From Vibrio gallicus (GTDB lineage Bacteria > Pseudomonadota > Gammaproteobacteria > Enterobacterales > Vibrionaceae): 64,000 nt of DNA. Of the stretch, positions 43,482 to 51,001 are shown one piece after another. The first letter of the stretch is position 1. Each line of letters starts with the position of its first letter. The DNA lies in contig NZ_AP024872.1 in assembly GCF_024346875.1 (NCBI RefSeq), positions 310,001-374,000 of the forward strand. Direction: 5' to 3'. A program made the translations under genes and the position numbers. The notes under the pieces were generated by a model, which was not told the DNA's origin, ran no database searches, and was given only the letters and a program-made list of their open reading frames with translations.

Positions 43482-43991
43482 ATGTCGGCAAACACGTTAC
43501 CTTCAATTGATGAAGGAAAGGGACGTAAGTTAGCAGGGAGCATATTAGGCTATATCAAATCGTTCGCAAAAATCGGTGTGATTTTTGCGATTATCGCGGG
43601 TTCATCGGTTGCCCTTTCTAAGCTTGGTGCCATTCATGGTACGGAGCTTCCTGCTGAGTATTTTTCCAATGGTCACTCAAGCATTATTAAATTGCTAGAT
43701 TCTGAAGTGTTTATGGGGTTTGTCTTCTTTATCACCCTTTCTGTGATTGTTTACGTCTTATACCTTTTTTGGCAACTTCACGAGATTGCAGTACATAAGG
43801 CGGCGAAGATGTCGAGTGCTCATACTCAAATCGTGTTTGCACTTTCATTGTGTGGCCTGTTTATCAATAAGGCGTGGTGGGTATTAGCCATTATTATTGC
43901 GTTTACTCGATGGGATGTTATAGGTGAATCCGTATCTAAGGTTATTCGCAACGGGATAACAAAACCAACTCAGTCAGATATGCAGGAGTAA
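43482..43991 (+). CDS. Inner-membrane protein with DUF3302-like part (YiaW/YibI-like)
   Basis: 169 residues with hydrophobic segments at about 25-45, 75-100 and 115-140. The second half (LHEIAVHKAAKMSSAHTQIV, then SLCGLFINKAWWVLAIIIAF) keeps the spacing of conserved Leu-His, Ala, Lys, His and Trp residues of E. coli YiaW/YibI (DUF3302), with an N-terminal extension. It is encoded 5 bases before an HlyD-type gene, matching the yiaW-yiaV and yibI-yibH pairs. Role unknown; probably an envelope transport accessory. Confidence 0.6.
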   Translation: MSANTLPSIDEGKGRKLAGSILGYIKSFAKIGVIFAIIAGSSVALSKLGAIHGTELPAEYFSNGHSSIIKLLDSEVFMGFVFFITLSVIVYVLYLFWQLHEIAVHKAAKMSSAHTQIVFALSLCGLFINKAWWVLAIIIAFTRWDVIGESVSKVIRNGITKPTQSDMQE

Positions 43992-43996
43992 CAATA

Positions 43997-45028
43997 ATGA
44001 AAGAGATAATGCTGCCTTATATTTTGATTTGTTGGCTGTTGGTTAAGACTGGCGTGGTTAAATGGAATCTGCGTAGCGGAACCATAATGGTCAGTGTTGG
44101 TATGTTTATCGCGTCAATGCTGTTTATAGCACACCGCTATTGGTCGCCAGCAGATTTGACTGACAGTACTACGGTTAAAGCACCGCATGCTGTGCTCAGT
44201 CCACTTATAGGTCAAGAAGTAGATCAGGTTTTTGTAACACACAACCAAATGGTTAAAAAGGGTGAGGTAATTTATACCTTGCGCTCTGAAGATACCGAAT
44301 CGCAACTAGATAGCCTTAAGGCACAAAAAGTGGCCTATGAAGCGGAGATATTGGCGCTTAGAACACAACAAGATAACGATAAGCGCACCTTAGAACGTCT
44401 TATTAAGCTCAATGATTTTGCACATGAATCTGAAAGGGATGATGTGAGAACAAGTATCGAATCAGCTGATGCAAAAATAGCATCAGCTTACGCTCAAATT
44501 AAGGGGATTGAAGCACAATTAGCCACCGCAGAGTGGGAGAATTCTCGTCGTGAAATAAAGGCGCCATTTGATGGGCAACTTTCTATCACCAATATCTCAG
44601 AAGGTACACGAACGGGTAATATGCACTTATATAATACCAATAAGAAATTTGTTGAGATGCGTATTCCTGATCAATCTTATCGCGGTATTGAGATAGGGCA
44701 GTTTGCGGAGTTCTATGTAGATGCCTATCCCGGCGAGATTTTTCGTGGACGAGTACATAGTGTGACAACGGGAACCGGAGAAGCGCAGGTCTCTGTTCGT
44801 CAGGGTTCACAGAATGTAAGACAGCACGTTGGCAATAATACCGGTTCACATGGGCGAACGATTGTTATCGAGTTTGATGAGCCAGAGGGTTATAACGTAC
44901 CTATTGGTGCGACAGGATCTGGGTGGGTGTCAGCTAACAAACCTTACGCTGTTCTTGGCTTTATGGATATTATTGGCGCTGCGACCGTGCGCTTGAAAGC
45001 TTATAAAGCCTACCTATCGGCAATGTAG
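43997..45028 (+). CDS. HlyD-family membrane fusion protein, YiaV/YibH-like
   Basis: 343 residues: two N-terminal hydrophobic segments, lipoyl half AVLSPLIGQEVDQVFVTHNQ, a coiled coil at about 100-180 (SQLDSLKAQKVAYEAEILAL) and return strand IKAPFDGQLSITNISEGTRT. These define HlyD-type adaptors. No ABC or RND pump partner is adjacent; only the DUF3302-like protein is, as in the YiaV/YiaW pair. A bidirectional terminator follows. Confidence 0.8.
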   Translation: MKEIMLPYILICWLLVKTGVVKWNLRSGTIMVSVGMFIASMLFIAHRYWSPADLTDSTTVKAPHAVLSPLIGQEVDQVFVTHNQMVKKGEVIYTLRSEDTESQLDSLKAQKVAYEAEILALRTQQDNDKRTLERLIKLNDFAHESERDDVRTSIESADAKIASAYAQIKGIEAQLATAEWENSRREIKAPFDGQLSITNISEGTRTGNMHLYNTNKKFVEMRIPDQSYRGIEIGQFAEFYVDAYPGEIFRGRVHSVTTGTGEAQVSVRQGSQNVRQHVGNNTGSHGRTIVIEFDEPEGYNVPIGATGSGWVSANKPYAVLGFMDIIGAATVRLKAYKAYLSAM

Positions 45029-45041
45029 TTAGTAATGGAAG

Positions 45042-45071
45042 AAAAAGCTCTCAAATTTTTTGAGAGCTTTT
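45042..45071. terminator. Bidirectional terminator between HlyD-type and LysR genes
   Basis: AAAAGCTCTCAAA and TTTGAGAGCTTTT pair around a very short AT loop, with T runs on both strands, serving the convergent genes ending at 45028 and 45075. Confidence 0.85.
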
Positions 45072-45074
45072 GGG

Positions 45075-45866
45075 TTACTCTTGATTGAGTACGCTTTCAA
45101 CTATCCCTTGCAGCCAATGGTATTTAGGTGATTTGCGCTTAGATGCCTTAAGAATGATAGCGAGATCAACATCAAGATTGGGGAAATCACACTCTTTAGC
45201 ATACTTAATAAAGTCTAAGGTATAGCCGATGTCTTTGAGTTGGTTGAGTAGTACGTGATTATCTACAATGATCGATGCTTCAGCATTTGGAATCACTTCT
45301 TGAAAGCGATTGAGGTTTTCGTTGACCCCAGTTGCGACAAATTTTATATAGCAGCCATCTCGATTACCCGAAAACTGCCCTGCGCCTCGATAGAGCTTAT
45401 GCTGCCATAGTGTTTGAGGTTTGTCGGTTAATACGTGCACCCCTAAGTCAACTTCTTCATCGATAAGCATGCCTTCGGAAAGATTATTCCAACTGCGAAC
45501 TTCGATAATGGCATCGGTCTGTTCGCGGATTTTGAGAATAATCTGTTTACCATGTCGCGCAAGTAACGGCTCCAAGATATGAATGCATACCTTCTGTAAA
45601 TTTCTAGGGTCAAAATCTTCAGGCTCAAGGGCGTGATTCACTTGTTCAAGTGCAGTCTGCAGTTTAGGAAATATGCTAACAGCATAAGAGGTTGGCGCGA
45701 GCCCTTCGGCGCTTCGTACAAAAAGAGGGTCGTCTAAGTCTTCTCGGAGTTGAGCAAGTACCTTTGATACATAAGATTGAGAGCGACCTAGTTTGATTGC
45801 AGCACGTTGCGTTGAATGTGTCTGCATTAACGCGATAAATACCGGCAGATTTGACAGAAGTTGCAT
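45075..45866 (-). CDS. LysR-type regulator, short
   Basis: 263 residues, about 40 shorter than usual. The helix-turn-helix is clear (VFIALMQTHSTQRAAIKLGR, SQSYVSKVLAQLREDLDDPL); the effector domain appears trimmed. Upstream, 101 bases away on the same strand, ends the nitroreductase gene. No divergent partner, so the target is unknown. Confidence 0.82.
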   Translation of the reverse strand: MQLLSNLPVFIALMQTHSTQRAAIKLGRSQSYVSKVLAQLREDLDDPLFVRSAEGLAPTSYAVSIFPKLQTALEQVNHALEPEDFDPRNLQKVCIHILEPLLARHGKQIILKIREQTDAIIEVRSWNNLSEGMLIDEEVDLGVHVLTDKPQTLWQHKLYRGAGQFSGNRDGCYIKFVATGVNENLNRFQEVIPNAEASIIVDNHVLLNQLKDIGYTLDFIKYAKECDFPNLDVDLAIILKASKRKSPKYHWLQGIVESVLNQE

Positions 45867-45967
45867 GCTTGGATTTCCTCATCCATGAGTCAATTTGATT
45901 ACATTACTATTCAAATAATGGACCAGTTGTTTAATAAAAACAATTGGTTATATTTAATGGCGTCTTA

Positions 45968-46696
45968 TCAGTGAGTGAAAATAACGCTGTCGCTGGGCAC
46001 GCGGTGTCGCTCACCATAGACGCCTTCTTCAACTCGCTTGCCAACACTTACAATCATCGTGATTTCATCTGTGTTACCTAAACCGAGTAATTTCTTTGCT
46101 CTTACTGAGTCAAAGCCTTCCATCGGGCAGGTGTCATAGCCCTGATCTCGTATTGCGAGCATAAAGGTCATCGCGGCAAGAGAGGTGCTTTTATGCAAGC
46201 AGACTCTAAGGTCTTGTTTTTCTACTTCACGATAAGTTGGCTTTTTTAAGCCGATAAATGCCATCAGCATTGCTCGTAACTTGCCCTTAATTCCCAGTTT
46301 GTCATTGCTGTATACAAAGGGGATGAGCTTTTCATAATACTTGGTTGCCCGCTTGGCGATGTCATCTTGAGGGCGATCGGCAAAGTTTTGACGAACATGT
46401 TTGGCATTAACTTGTGCTCGGCTTTTCCACTTACCTGGCGTAGTGACAAATACCACCAATTCATTAGCCGTTTTAGCTGCGTTTTGTCCCATACAGATAT
46501 CAGCGAGCTGCTGTCTTTTTTGTGGGTTGATCACTCGATGGAACTCCCATAACTGCATGTTACTGCTGTTTGGGCTAAGTAGCGTCAGTTCTAATGCGTC
46601 GCAGACGACCTGAGGATCCAATTCATGGGATTGATCATATTTTCGTACCGAACGACGGCTGTTAATAAGTTCGGTTAATGATTGATTGTGTGGCAT
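45968..46696 (-). CDS. Nitroreductase-family flavoprotein
   Basis: 242 residues. INSRRSVRKYDQSHELDPQV near the N-terminus and SPNSSNMQLWEFHRV are the FMN-binding start of the nitroreductase fold; TCPMEGFDSVRAKKLLGLG and the IVSVGKRVEEGVYGERHRVP tail complete it. Such enzymes reduce nitro-aromatics, quinones or related substrates with NAD(P)H. Substrate unknown. It precedes the short LysR gene on the same strand. Confidence 0.85.
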   Translation of the reverse strand: MPHNQSLTELINSRRSVRKYDQSHELDPQVVCDALELTLLSPNSSNMQLWEFHRVINPQKRQQLADICMGQNAAKTANELVVFVTTPGKWKSRAQVNAKHVRQNFADRPQDDIAKRATKYYEKLIPFVYSNDKLGIKGKLRAMLMAFIGLKKPTYREVEKQDLRVCLHKSTSLAAMTFMLAIRDQGYDTCPMEGFDSVRAKKLLGLGNTDEITMIVSVGKRVEEGVYGERHRVPSDSVIFTH

Positions 46697-46897
46697 TGGG
46701 CTTCATTGTCAGTGGTTTAAGGGCATAGCTAGTCTACCAAGCCTTACCACGAAAGGATATGCATCAGGTGTATATCATTTATGTTCCTAAGTCATTTTCT
46801 ACTCATTACAGAGTTAACTAAATTACGAGCTTCGAATTAATTAATCAAAAGTGGCGTATTTAGGTAAATCAATCAGTGTGGTTGTGAATACTATAGG

Positions 46898-46941
46898 CCC
46901 CTTTAATAGCATATTAAACATGACTCATAACTTTAAAGGGG
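46898..46941 (+). promoter_or_regulatory. Hairpin overlapping the ribosome binding site of the secreted operon
   Basis: CCCCTTTAA (46898-46906) is the exact complement of TTAAAGGGG (46933-46941), leaving a 26-base loop. The 3' arm enters the strong ribosome site GGGGGAGG (46938-46945) of the gene starting at 46948. If transcribed, it could hide the ribosome site. Confidence 0.45.
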
Positions 46942-46947
46942 GAGGTA

Positions 46948-47301
46948 ATGGCGATTTTAGTAAGGGCAGTGCTGTGTATGGCAGGGTTACTACTTAGCAC
47001 TGTTACTTATGCAAACGTACATCAGTGGCAGCAAACAGAGTATCAAACATACTCTGATAAGACCCATGTGAAATTTACGCTCATAAACCGCTATGACGGA
47101 GCTGCGAAATATTACATCAGAATTGATGATAAACGATTCCCTAACCCTTTGATATTACAGGCTAACCAAAAAAAGGAACTGGATATCACAGTTAATACAC
47201 CGCCGGGCACTACAACCCATAAGCGGGTATGTACTCGTATGGATACTGGCGCTCAGAATCAATATGAAGTCTGCACTCGCCTTAGTTTTAAGAGGTTTTG
47301 A
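46948..47301 (+). CDS. Secreted operon gene 1: small exported Ig-like protein
   Basis: 117 residues with signal peptide (RAVLCMAGLLLSTVTYA). The mature 94 residues look like one Ig-type beta domain: THVKFTLINRYDGAAKYYIR, then LILQANQKKELDITVNTPPG and two cysteines (KRVCTRM, EVCTRLSF) that could pair. The first strands resemble the N-terminal half of a pilus chaperone or the CsgH fold, but I cannot assign either. A very strong ribosome site GGGGGAGG precedes it. Its stop overlaps the next start by four bases. Confidence 0.6.
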   Translation: MAILVRAVLCMAGLLLSTVTYANVHQWQQTEYQTYSDKTHVKFTLINRYDGAAKYYIRIDDKRFPNPLILQANQKKELDITVNTPPGTTTHKRVCTRMDTGAQNQYEVCTRLSFKRF

Positions 47302-47744
47302 TGTTGAAGGTTATATTTCAAGCAGGCGCAGTTTTACTCTTCTGCGGCCATGCATTTGCCAACCCTATACCCAGTATTTCAAATCCATCCGGCACGGATA
47401 GGGTCAGGCTTTCCGACGGGTCTTCATGCGAGCAAGCCGTTTCTACTGGCAAAACCTTCCAGGTTGGAACCTATGGTGCAACTGGCAATGAAGACAGTGA
47501 CAACTATTACAACAATTATTATCACCAAGATCAGGATGAAGCTGGCATTTATGCCGCAGTGACGATCCAGTTTGGGGGTGAAGACAGAGTTGATTGTACA
47601 AGGCTCTATGAATATGAGTTGCGTCAACGAAACAGAGAAGAAGAACTGGCTCGCGCAGAGCACGAACTGAAACTCTTACAGATAGAGGCGGAGAAATACC
47701 GCTTACTAAAAATGAAACAAACCAATACAACATTTTCGGAGTAA
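47298..47744 (+). CDS. Secreted operon gene 2: exported protein with C-terminal coiled coil
   Basis: 148 residues: signal peptide to about HAFA, a low-complexity Asn/Tyr segment (DSDNYYNNYYHQDQDEAG) in the middle, one Cys on each side of it (SSCEQAV and VDCTRLY), a strand-like IYAAVTIQFGG, and a charged heptad-like helix at about 105-140 (RNREEELARAEHELKLLQIE). This suggests a globular disulfide domain with a coiled-coil anchor or oligomer stem. Family not recognised. Start may be the second codon ATG at 47301. Confidence 0.6.
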   Translation: MMLKVIFQAGAVLLFCGHAFANPIPSISNPSGTDRVRLSDGSSCEQAVSTGKTFQVGTYGATGNEDSDNYYNNYYHQDQDEAGIYAAVTIQFGGEDRVDCTRLYEYELRQRNREEELARAEHELKLLQIEAEKYRLLKMKQTNTTFSE

Positions 47745-47747
47745 AAA

Positions 47748-48248
47748 ATGTGTAAAGTTAAAAATATTGCGTTGGCCCTAGGCTTGGTAAGCGTTAGTTC
47801 TCTTGCCCTAGCTGGCCCAAACTCTTCGGCGGGAACCATTACCTTTAATGGTGAAGTTCAGGGTGAGTGCGGCTTTCACCATTCCCATGCAGAAGATAGC
47901 GGTTCACTAGGTATGACACCCAGTGGCGCCTCAGATAAGACTTGGGGAGATGAAGGTACTATCAGATACCTAAATAATACGGGCAGTACCGGAACATTAA
48001 AACTGGATCTTGGCGCATCATCGTTAGATTCACTAGATGACAACCTTGAATTTAAGGTTGATGGCGCTGTTGGGCAATCGACAACGGGTGGCGTGGCTTT
48101 CTGGAGTGGCGATGGAGTTGAATTGGTAAAAGGCCCAGGCAACAGCTCGCACAACGAAGTCAATATTTCCGCGACAGTGGTTGACTCAGATACCGTTGAT
48201 GCTCGTGCATATTCTGTAGTTTCGGTTTGGACCGTGGATTGTAACTAA
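47748..48248 (+). CDS. Secreted operon gene 3: probable major extracellular subunit
   Basis: 166 residues with signal peptide to about ALAGP. The mature protein is rich in Gly, Ser, Asp and Thr, strand-like, with one Cys near the N-terminus (GEVQGECGFHH) and one at the C-terminal end (VWTVDCN). Composition resembles self-assembling surface or pilin-like subunits. The last gene of the operon has the same layout (G-I-x-F-x-G start region; VWDIDCE end), so they are probably distant paralogs. A stable hairpin right after the stop supports this being the most abundant product. Confidence 0.6.
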   Translation: MCKVKNIALALGLVSVSSLALAGPNSSAGTITFNGEVQGECGFHHSHAEDSGSLGMTPSGASDKTWGDEGTIRYLNNTGSTGTLKLDLGASSLDSLDDNLEFKVDGAVGQSTTGGVAFWSGDGVELVKGPGNSSHNEVNISATVVDSDTVDARAYSVVSVWTVDCN

Positions 48249-48254
48249 GGTGTT

Positions 48255-48275
48255 CTGGCCTGTATGTCAGGCCAG
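48255..48275 (+). terminator. Intercistronic hairpin after the probable major subunit gene
   Basis: CTGGCCTG and CAGGCCAG form an 8-bp stem around TATGT. It is followed by CTATTTTCT, not a full T run, so it may act as a partial terminator or as a 3' mRNA stabiliser, as seen after major pilin genes. Confidence 0.55.
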
Positions 48276-48295
48276 CTATTTTCTAAAGAGCGACT

Positions 48296-48700
48296 ATGCG
48301 TATATTTATAGTTTTAGTTAGCATTTTGGTGAGTAACATTGCCTGTGCTAATGGCATTTCTACACAAGATAGTCAGGTATTTGAGCAGTTTTGCCATCAA
48401 GGGGCGGATTATCATGAGCGACGCGTATTTGATGCTATATCCACATCTGAATTTATTAATTGGAGCAAGGTAGAGATAGTCAGCATTGATAGCAGGCTTA
48501 ATTATACTCGCACCTTACTTGCCGAAAATCACCCTAAGGTTGTCGATTGTGACTTGGTGATTAATTACTACTACGACGATAAAGATGTCGTAATTAGCAC
48601 TCGATTTCGAGTAGAAACCGAAAATAGCCTGACCCTTTCTGAGACAGCAGTGACACAAAAGGCCGTGAATGATTTTATCGTGCGGGTAATGGTCGATTAA
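48296..48700 (+). CDS. Secreted operon gene 4: exported protein, unrecognised
   Basis: 134 residues with signal peptide to about NIACA. Two cysteines (FEQFCHQGAD and VVDCDLVINY) probably pair. The second half is alternating strands (LVINYYYDDKDVVISTRFRV). The Cys-bearing Q-F-C start and the mixed alpha/beta pattern suggest a periplasmic accessory or assembly factor. Its stop is two bases before the next ATG. No family recognised. Confidence 0.55.
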   Translation: MRIFIVLVSILVSNIACANGISTQDSQVFEQFCHQGADYHERRVFDAISTSEFINWSKVEIVSIDSRLNYTRTLLAENHPKVVDCDLVINYYYDDKDVVISTRFRVETENSLTLSETAVTQKAVNDFIVRVMVD

Positions 48701-48701
48701 T

Positions 48702-49157
48702 ATGAACTCCTCTATGTTGCGCTGGTTGATAACATCGCTGATTTGTTTTTATTCCCATATCTCTTTTGCCAATGAAGGGCATAGAGTTCGGCAGTGTGGA
48801 TTAAGCCAGGTTCAAGAGCAGGGAGAGATTAAATTTTCAGGTGATGAGCAGTATCAAAGCGCAACCTTGAAAGCCAATATTGACTCTGATTATCATCGTT
48901 TTAGGTTGACCTTGATGGATGTATCTATAGATGAACCCGCATCAACCAACACGCAAGATGTCATCTACGTCACGGTAAAAACTCCCTCCCAATATGAGGG
49001 CGGCGTTGATTATTGGCGACGTGGCGTTGAATTCGATGTTTCAGAATTAGACTCCTCACATGACATAGAATTTTATTTGGAGGTTAAACGCCCAAAGTCC
49101 ACGATGAGGGCTGGGCATTACCGAGTAAATATGGTGTGGGATATTGATTGTGAATAA
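48702..49157 (+). CDS. Secreted operon gene 5: exported protein paralogous to gene 3
   Basis: 151 residues with signal peptide to about ISFAN. The mature part starts VRQCGLSQVQEQGEIKFSGD and ends YRVNMVWDIDCE, matching the pair of terminal cysteines and the C-terminal strand of gene 3 (VVSVWTVDCN). It could be a minor or tip subunit. Predominantly beta strands with few hydrophobic stretches. Last gene of the operon; no terminator hairpin is evident, but repeated sequence follows. Confidence 0.55.
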   Translation: MNSSMLRWLITSLICFYSHISFANEGHRVRQCGLSQVQEQGEIKFSGDEQYQSATLKANIDSDYHRFRLTLMDVSIDEPASTNTQDVIYVTVKTPSQYEGGVDYWRRGVEFDVSELDSSHDIEFYLEVKRPKSTMRAGHYRVNMVWDIDCE

Positions 49158-49240
49158 GGCGCCTGTCCTTAAATCTTAGGTGTGTGTCCCTTAATCGTCT
49201 GTGCTTAATCGTCTGTGAATGGAATAAGGTGCCTGTCCTC
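49152..49240. repeat. Short direct repeats after the secreted operon
   Basis: GAATAAGGCGCCTGTCCTTA at 49152 and GAATAAGGTGCCTGTCCTCA at about 49222 are near-identical, and CTTAATCGTCTGTG occurs twice in tandem between them. They look like a small intergenic repeat family; no coding sense. Confidence 0.55.
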
Positions 49241-49287
49241 AATTATTCACCTAATATGAAGGCAGATGCGAGATGTTTGGGGGTGTT

Positions 49288-49944
49288 ATGCTGAATATGG
49301 ATGTGAATAACAGGGTGGTGGTCGAGACAGCTTTGCAGCCGTGGCAAGCAAGCCCTATGCAAGGGGTGTGGCGCAAGCCTTTGGAGCGAGAGCGCTTGGA
49401 GTCGGGCTTAGTTACCTCAATTGTTAAGTATGAGGCGGGTTCGCAATTTTCACAGCATGCTCATCCTGTTGGTGAAGAGATCTTTGTTTTGGATGGGGTT
49501 TTTTCTGATGAAATGGGGGATTATCCAGCGGGAACCTACATTCGTAACCCTCCGGCTAGTATGCACACTCCCTATAGTGAACATGGCTGCACCTTGCTGG
49601 TTAAGCTTAACCAATTTCACCACAATGATAAGTCTGCGGTAACAATTAACACCCTAACTGAGCCATGGTCTACGGGGATTGGCGGCCTGCAAGTTATGCC
49701 GTTACACAGCTTTGAGGAAGAAAATACAGCCTTGGTCAAGTGGCCTGCCGGAGAGCGTTTTCGATTACACTCCCATTTTGGCGGTGAAGAGATATTGGTA
49801 CTTAGCGGTGAGCTTGTCGATGAATTTGGATCGTATCCCGCTTATACATGGATAAGAAATCCCCATATGAGCCAGCATCTTCCTTATGTTACTGAAGATA
49901 CGGTCATTTATGTAAAAACTGGGCATTTATTGCGTAGACGCTGA
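49288..49944 (+). CDS. Two-domain ChrR-type cupin protein
   Basis: About 218 residues made of two cupin domains. The first has AGSQFSQHAHPVGEEIFVLD and the second AGERFRLHSHFGGEEILVLS, each with the H-x-H-x5-E metal-binding pattern of ChrR-type cupins and a following HTPY/HLPY His. ChrR cupins normally form the C-terminal half of an anti-sigma factor, but here neither the zinc anti-sigma domain nor a sigma factor is present, so this is more likely an oxygenase or sensor cupin. The start at 49288 follows GGGGG; 49273 is also possible. Confidence 0.75.
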   Translation: MLNMDVNNRVVVETALQPWQASPMQGVWRKPLERERLESGLVTSIVKYEAGSQFSQHAHPVGEEIFVLDGVFSDEMGDYPAGTYIRNPPASMHTPYSEHGCTLLVKLNQFHHNDKSAVTINTLTEPWSTGIGGLQVMPLHSFEEENTALVKWPAGERFRLHSHFGGEEILVLSGELVDEFGSYPAYTWIRNPHMSQHLPYVTEDTVIYVKTGHLLRRR

Positions 49945-50002
49945 GTTTTCCAGATTAGTTGTTTCATAGCAAAAAATTGTCTGTTAGTATCGCCACAAAC
50001 GT

Positions 50003-50085
50003 ATTAGTCGGGGAGCCATTAGGCTGAGATCGCAATAGCGAACCCGTTGAACCTGATTCAGTTAATACTGACGTAGGGAACTAAT
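50003..50085 (+). ncRNA. TPP riboswitch (THI element)
   Basis: The conserved THI-box parts are present in order: GGGGAGCC, GGCTGAGA, the CCCGTTGAACCTGATTCAGT segment, TAATACTGACGTAGGGAA. The ends ATTAGT (50003-50008) and ACTAAT (50080-50085) close the outer stem. It binds thiamine pyrophosphate and represses the following operon. The CTCTCCT stretch near 50106 could pair with the AAGGA of thiD, which would suit translational control. Confidence 0.95.
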
Positions 50086-50182
50086 CGCCACAAAAGCTAC
50101 AGATCTCTCTCCTAGCTATGCAGGCTTTGGTTTCGTTCGTTTGTTTGAATTGGGTTGCCAATTACACAAAAGGAACGTGCCT

Positions 50183-51001
50183 GTGTCACATATTCAAATC
50201 GCAAACGTATTAACTATTGCTGGCTCTGACAGTGGTGGTGGTGCGGGTATCCAAGCCGATATTAAAGCCATCTCTGCTACAGGGAGCTATGCCTGTTCGG
50301 TTATAACCGCTTTAACTGCCCAAAATACACAAGGCGTGACAGGTATTTACCCTGTATCGCCAGATTTTATTGAGCAGCAACTCGATGCGGTTTTTACCGA
50401 TATTGATATCTCAGCGGTTAAGGTTGGCATGCTGGCCCAAACGGAAGTAATTCAAGCGGTTGTAAAAAAGCTCAAGCAGTATCAACCGCAATTTTTGGTT
50501 ATTGATCCGGTGATGGTCGCGACCAGCGGCGATCTTCTTTTACAATCTTCGGCTATTCAAACCCTTAAAACGGAGCTTCTTCCTTTAGCTGATGTTATCA
50601 CCCCTAATCTTCCTGAGGCCGCTACCTTGCTCGGAGTTCCGGTGCCAAACAGCGAGCCAGAAATGGTTGAGATGATCAGTGGTTTGCGCCAATTAGGGTG
50701 CAAAGCGGTGCTATTAAAAGGGGGACATCTTGAATCAGAGGCAGACAGTACCGATTTACTTATTACTGCTGATAGCGTTGAAACCTTCACAGTTAAACGT
50801 ATCAATACTCAAAACACCCATGGCACTGGTTGTACGCTCTCATCGGCGATTGCCTCTTATCTAACCCAGTCAAAGTCGTTAATCGAAGCGGTGACCAAAG
50901 GCAAAGCGTATATCTCAAACGCAATTGCCCATGCCGACGAGTTAAACGTTGGTAAAGGTCATGGGCCGGTACATCACTTTTTTGACCAGAGCGTGAAGTA
51001 A
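50183..51001 (+). CDS. thiD: Hydroxymethylpyrimidine/phosphomethylpyrimidine kinase ThiD
   Basis: 272 residues from the GTG at 50183, chosen because AAAAGGA lies nine bases upstream and it removes a non-homologous extension. Signatures: VLTIAGSDSGGGAGIQADIK, LLKGGH, and the anion-hole NTHGTGCTLSSAIASYL near the C-terminus. It phosphorylates HMP and HMP-P in thiamine biosynthesis. First gene of the TPP-controlled operon; its stop overlaps the next start by one base. Confidence 0.95.
   Translation: MSHIQIANVLTIAGSDSGGGAGIQADIKAISATGSYACSVITALTAQNTQGVTGIYPVSPDFIEQQLDAVFTDIDISAVKVGMLAQTEVIQAVVKKLKQYQPQFLVIDPVMVATSGDLLLQSSAIQTLKTELLPLADVITPNLPEAATLLGVPVPNSEPEMVEMISGLRQLGCKAVLLKGGHLESEADSTDLLITADSVETFTVKRINTQNTHGTGCTLSSAIASYLTQSKSLIEAVTKGKAYISNAIAHADELNVGKGHGPVHHFFDQSVK

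Noticed and set aside
47748..48248. Spore-coat-U or usher-type pilin identification for secreted gene 3
   Set aside because: The Cys spacing and C-terminal strand do not match either family, and no usher or full-length chaperone is encoded nearby.
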